From a bacterium (lineage in GTDB: Bacteria > UBA9089 > CG2-30-40-21): 7,239 nucleotides of DNA. Positions within the stretch are counted from its first letter, which is position 1. Every line of letters begins with the position of its first letter. Below the pieces are notes generated by a model. That model saw only the letters and a list, made by a program, of their open reading frames with translations. It was not told the origin of the DNA and did not search any database. Both the position numbers and the translations under genes were made by a program. This document shows positions 6,938-7,239 of the stretch, piece by piece. Location: positions 1 to 7,239 of the forward strand of contig JASEHA010000110.1 of assembly GCA_030018795.1 (NCBI GenBank), in the 5' to 3' direction.

Positions 6938-7239
6938 CTATTTGACCTCCTGATAGTTAGTATTCCCCAGCAGAAACAGGCTATAAAAAGGGTAAGCATA
7001 ATCACCAGGGAGATTATCTCTATCTCCTGACCAAGAAAACTTGATCTTAAGGCTTTACTGGCATGGGTTAGTGGCAAGAAATAGAGGAATCCCTTAATAA
7101 ATCCTGGCAGATTCTCTATTGGAAAGAATGTACCGCAGAAGAACGCCATAGGCATGATAAAGAAGTTAGCGAAGGTGGATGTATCTTCGTGCGATTTTGC
7201 CCAGAAGCCGGAGATAACCCCAAAGCAGGCAAAGATAAA
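6934..7239 (-). CDS. ABC-2 type transporter permease, C-terminal part (5' end outside window)
   Basis: The frame is open to the window edge, giving 101 visible residues; an ATG at 7155 is internal and not the true start. The visible part contains F-W-A-K-S then ANFFIMPMAFFCGTFFPIENLP and PLTHASKALRSSFLG, the typical ABC-2 C-terminal signature (compare MFFLSGxFFPxxNLP...PLTHxxxxLR) of NodJ/DrrB-like exporter permeases. A last membrane helix (LVIMLTLFIACFCWGIL) is followed by the basic tail TIRRSNR. Such permeases pair with a DrrA/NodI-like ATPase, probably encoded upstream outside the window, and export lipids, polysaccharide or drugs. Its TGA stop overlaps the next gene's ATG by 4 bases (6934-6937), showing co-translation with the importer binding protein. 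The substrate is not deducible here. Confidence 0.88.
   Translation of the reverse strand, partial: FIFACFGVISGFWAKSHEDTSTFANFFIMPMAFFCGTFFPIENLPGFIKGFLYFLPLTHASKALRSSFLGQEIEIISLVIMLTLFIACFCWGILTIRRSNR
6945..6951 (-). promoter_or_regulatory. Strong Shine-Dalgarno site inside the ABC-2 gene, setting the binding-protein start
   Basis: AGGAGGT on the minus strand (6951-6945) lies 7 bases before the ATG at 6937-6935, close to the ideal spacing. It overlaps the last arginine-arginine-serine codons of the ABC-2 permease. This supports the chosen start and means the binding protein can also be translated well independently of coupling, which suits a protein needed in excess over its permease. Confidence 0.85.

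Overview
The window carries six protein-coding genes, all on the minus strand. It looks like ordinary chromosomal DNA of a bacterium of moderate GC content with compact operons. The binding protein has a signal peptide without a lipobox cysteine, which fits a diderm (Gram-negative-type) cell with a periplasm. One intergenic site has exact primary-sigma (sigma-70 type) consensus hexamers. The intergenic repeats (a GATTGCTTCG...CGCAATGAC palindrome and 7-base tandem motifs) are of a kind I associate with environmental and candidate-phylum genomes, but I cannot name the organism from this sequence.

Layout in the direction of transcription (high to low coordinates). At 7239-6934 is the C-terminal part of an ABC-2 type (exporter) membrane permease, cut by the window edge. 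It overlaps the next gene by 4 bases (ATGA). A complete FecB/FecCD/FecE (BtuF/BtuC/BtuD-like) importer follows: binding protein 6937-5960, permease 5956-4913 and ATPase 4909-4142, with 3-base gaps. These four genes are almost certainly one operon that begins outside the window. The importer should bring a metal chelate into the cell (cobalamin, haem or an iron-siderophore); the sequence does not settle which. Just past the ATPase stop is an imperfect 22-base-arm hairpin built of 7-base repeats (4066-4136).

Next comes a stand-alone bacterial glycogen synthase, glgA (3953-2433), with its own strong Shine-Dalgarno site. The 522-base gap after it (2432-1911) contains no intact gene. It holds a possible decayed fragment of a universal-stress-protein C-terminus, a TATAAT box, and heptad repeats with a hairpin that would lie in the nadE leader. 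Then comes nadE (1910-198), a glutamine-dependent NAD+ synthetase with both its nitrilase-type and synthetase domains intact.

The left end (1-197) has no gene. It has a perfect TTGACA-N17-TATAAT promoter (164-136) firing leftward out of the window, and most of a palindromic intergenic repeat (1-64) that would lie in that transcript's leader.

I see no convincing new biological system. The points most worth checking are the three intergenic repeats, the possible stress-protein remnant, and the tight coupling of an exporter permease to a chelate importer.
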